Assembly (NCBI GenBank): GCA_016649525.1
Contig: JAENXM010000128.1
Span: 1-5,347, forward strand
DNA from: Actinomycetota bacterium
GTDB taxonomy: Bacteria > Actinomycetota > Geothermincolia > Fen-727 > Anoxymicrobiaceae
Length of the DNA stretch: 5,347 bases
Reading direction: 5' to 3'
Below are positions 4,356-5,347 of the stretch, piece by piece. The position numbers and the translations under genes are program-made. The notes beneath the pieces are model-generated. The model was not told where the DNA came from, did not search any database, and was given only the letters and a program-made list of their open reading frames with translations. The stretch's first letter is position 1, and the number at the start of each line of letters is the position of its first letter.

Positions 4356-4386
4356 AATGATGAGGAGTATTAAAGGAGGGAACTAA

Positions 4387-4701
4387 ATGACAACCATGAT
4401 GACAGTAAGTGAATATAAGATATTGAAAGTTCTGGTAGGATGGAACCACCAGGCGAAACGAGCCAATCCGTTCAGCATTTCGATGCAATCAGGCGTTAGC
4501 CAGGCGCATACAAGCTATGTGCTGCGCAAGTTCAAAGCCCTTGGGTGGGTAAAGCACAGCCGTACATCAGTATACTCAGTATACGGCATTAAGGAGAAGA
4601 TGAAGGATGAGGTCAATAGAATACTTAGCGAGAACGCAGTGTATATCCAACACGATCTTAAGACGTTCAAGGAAGAAGACGTGGAAGCGCCGCGCGAGTG
4701 A
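4387..4701 (+). CDS. Winged-helix DNA-binding regulator
   Basis: ATG 4387 has a strong ribosome site (AAGGAGGG) and gives 104 residues. The order fits a MarR/ArsR-like winged helix: helix 1 at about 8-19 (SEYKILKVLVGW), helix 2 at 28-36 (PFSISMQSG), recognition helix at 37-51 (VSQAHTSYVLRKFKA), then L52-G-W and a wing (VKHSRTSVYSVYGI, 55-68) and a charged C-terminal helix (69-83) that could dimerise. The wing contains an exact 9-base tandem repeat (TCAGTATAC twice, 4567-4584), coding SVYSVY. The promoter is embedded in an inverted repeat, so autoregulation is likely, and a similar repeat precedes the 3616 transcript. Family assignment is by fold pattern; the ligand, if any, is unknown. Confidence 0.85.
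   Translation: MTTMMTVSEYKILKVLVGWNHQAKRANPFSISMQSGVSQAHTSYVLRKFKALGWVKHSRTSVYSVYGIKEKMKDEVNRILSENAVYIQHDLKTFKEEDVEAPRE
4567..4584 (+). repeat. Tandem 9-base repeat in the wing of the regulator
   Basis: TCAGTATAC occurs twice in a row, in frame, encoding SVY twice. Each copy contains the palindrome GTATAC. Confidence 0.9.
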
Positions 4702-4927
4702 CGCGATCGACATCTACGGCACGTCCGCGCTGTTCACAGCTTGGGTTATGTTCACGATGACGTTCATGCTCGCGTACTCGTCCCCGGACAAGCAGTGCCT
4801 GGTCGACATAGACTCGGTGGGCGAAGCCGAGTTCGAGTACTGGATGGTCATAGTCTTCGGCCTGCCTGCAGGGATGGTAGTGATGCACAGGCACGTGCAG
4901 GCAATGATGGAGAGGTGGGAAAGTTGA
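4607..4927 (+). CDS. Two-TM membrane protein; start overlaps the regulator gene
   Basis: The only ATG that leaves the first membrane span whole is 4607, giving 106 residues and a 95-base overlap with the regulator in another frame; AAGGAG (4591-4596) stands ten bases before it. ATG 4748 would cut into the first helix and has no ribosome site. The product has a basic N-terminal part (R19-R20, R22-K24, K27-R29), a first span at about 39-57, an acidic outer loop (58-77, with C64) and a second span at about 78-93 followed by HRHVQAMMERWES. This positive-inside layout supports a real membrane protein with both ends in the cytoplasm. Function unknown; the coding region after 4700 is firmer than the start. 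Confidence 0.65.
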   Translation: MRSIEYLARTQCISNTILRRSRKKTWKRRASDAIDIYGTSALFTAWVMFTMTFMLAYSSPDKQCLVDIDSVGEAEFEYWMVIVFGLPAGMVVMHRHVQAMMERWES

Positions 4928-5097
4928 CAAACCTGATGCGGCGCAAGGGGCGCAAGTGCCAGAGGTGCAAGCCAAAGCGCGGCGAAGAGATCCCGCGCAC
5001 GGTCTTCATGGGCTATGCGGTCCGCACGCGCGCCTACAGGAAGACGCGCGTGGCAGTCTGGGTATGCCCGGAGTGCCAGTACATGGTGGTTATATGA
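4924..5097 (+). CDS. C4 zinc-ribbon protein, TTG start
   Basis: TTG 4924 overlaps the previous stop as TTGA and is five bases behind GAGAGGTGG (4911-4919); the next ATG (4936) is too far from that site. The 57 residues are basic (MRRKGRK near the start) with C12-Q-R-C15 and C48-P-E-C51, 32 residues between the two knuckles, and a hydrophobic end (YMVVI). The central part (MGYAVRTRAYRKTRVAVWVCPEC) is a run of strands as in zinc ribbons. Probably a nucleic-acid-binding or adaptor protein. Its stop shares ATGA with the next start. Confidence 0.8.
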   Translation: MTNLMRRKGRKCQRCKPKRGEEIPRTVFMGYAVRTRAYRKTRVAVWVCPECQYMVVI

Positions 5098-5216
5098 AAA
5101 CCAAAGAGTTGATACGGATGGCAGAAACCAAGGAATGCCCGGACTGCGGAAAGCCGATGGAAATGTACTCGGACGGGATCTGGCGCTGCGACCATTGCAG
5201 GAGGAATTTTATATGA
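5094..5216 (+). CDS. 40-aa C4 zinc-ribbon protein
   Basis: ATG 5094 overlaps the previous stop (ATGA); GGTGGT upstream is a modest ribosome site. The 40 residues have an N-terminal helix (KTKELIRMAETKE), then C15-P-D-C18-G and C32-D-H-C35 with strands between (KPMEMYSDGIWR), a compact rubredoxin-knuckle/zinc-ribbon of minimal size, with the ending RRNFI. It is the third C4 protein in the window and the second in a row; such mini-ribbons are common in archaeal elements as adaptor or DNA-binding parts. Specific role unknown. Confidence 0.8.
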   Translation: MKTKELIRMAETKECPDCGKPMEMYSDGIWRCDHCRRNFI

Positions 5217-5347
5217 AAGGCAAGGAAAAAATCAAGGAAGAAGTGATAGAAGAACTGAGTACGCTAGGCTTTACTGCCAGTACAGCGCCAGCACGCCGAG
5301 CGATGTGGTTGAACTATCTCGTGCTTGAGGACGTAGACGAAGCTGCA
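5213..5347 (+). CDS. N-terminal part of a charged helical protein, cut by window end
   Basis: ATG 5213 overlaps the preceding stop as ATGA and is eight bases behind AGGAGGAA (5199-5206). The visible 45 residues are a Lys/Glu-rich helix (KGKEKIKEEVIEELSTLGF), a short Ala/Thr linker (TASTAPARR) and a second helix beginning AMWLNYLVLEDVDEA. No family can be named from this piece; the frame is open to the last base. Confidence 0.75.
   Translation, partial: MKGKEKIKEEVIEELSTLGFTASTAPARRAMWLNYLVLEDVDEAA

Noticed and set aside
1..5347. tRNA, rRNA, CRISPR array, insertion sequence ends
   Set aside because: No cloverleaf, repeat-spacer series, transposase or terminal inverted repeats were seen.

Overview
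The window reads as part of an archaeal mobile genome, most likely a virus or provirus (inference). Three points support an archaeal origin. Intergenic gaps carry TATA boxes with purine-rich BRE-like bases in front (TTTTATAG near 2712, TATATAAG near 3587, TATATATC near 4331). Ribosome binding sites follow the archaeal GGAGGTGA pattern. One start (GTG 3616) sits where a transcript from its TATA box would begin, so it looks leaderless. The virus or provirus reading rests on the dense run of tiny one-strand genes with 4- to 10-base overlaps, the many miniature zinc-binding proteins, and a protein (3891-4199) like one found in many tailed-phage genomes. The host lineage cannot be named from this sequence.

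Region A (1-2632) is a co-directional run of nine genes. It opens with the C-terminal end of a beta-rich, possibly structural protein. Next come a signal-peptide membrane protein with a Cys-rich ectodomain and four N-glycosylation sequons, a small charged soluble protein, and two small membrane proteins. A 49-residue zinc-finger-like protein missed by a usual length cut-off follows, then a two-helix membrane protein, a helical soluble protein and a C2H2 finger with a basic/acidic tail. ATGA, GTGA and 8-base overlaps suggest translational coupling. A virion or membrane-remodelling module is plausible but unproven.

Region B (2633-3475) starts at its own promoter and holds five very small genes (27, 53, 36, 50 and 61 codons). 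Each has a good Shine-Dalgarno site; two encode zinc-binding motifs and one is a membrane hairpin. A perfect 10-bp stem with a 5-base loop lies inside the 53-codon gene.

Region C (3476-4199) starts with a large imperfect inverted repeat, then a TATA box and a leaderless gene, then the phage-type protein with LNKTNA and WxGK motifs, and closes with a T7 terminator.

Region D (4200-5347) starts with an AT-rich control region containing another inverted repeat around a promoter. A winged-helix regulator follows, then a membrane protein with an unusually long overlap, two C4 zinc ribbons and a gene cut by the window end.

The most interesting signal is that the inverted repeats in front of regions C and D share a half-site resembling TGAG-(C/GT)-GGARATA. 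This suggests one regulator, perhaps the winged-helix protein itself, controls both transcripts.
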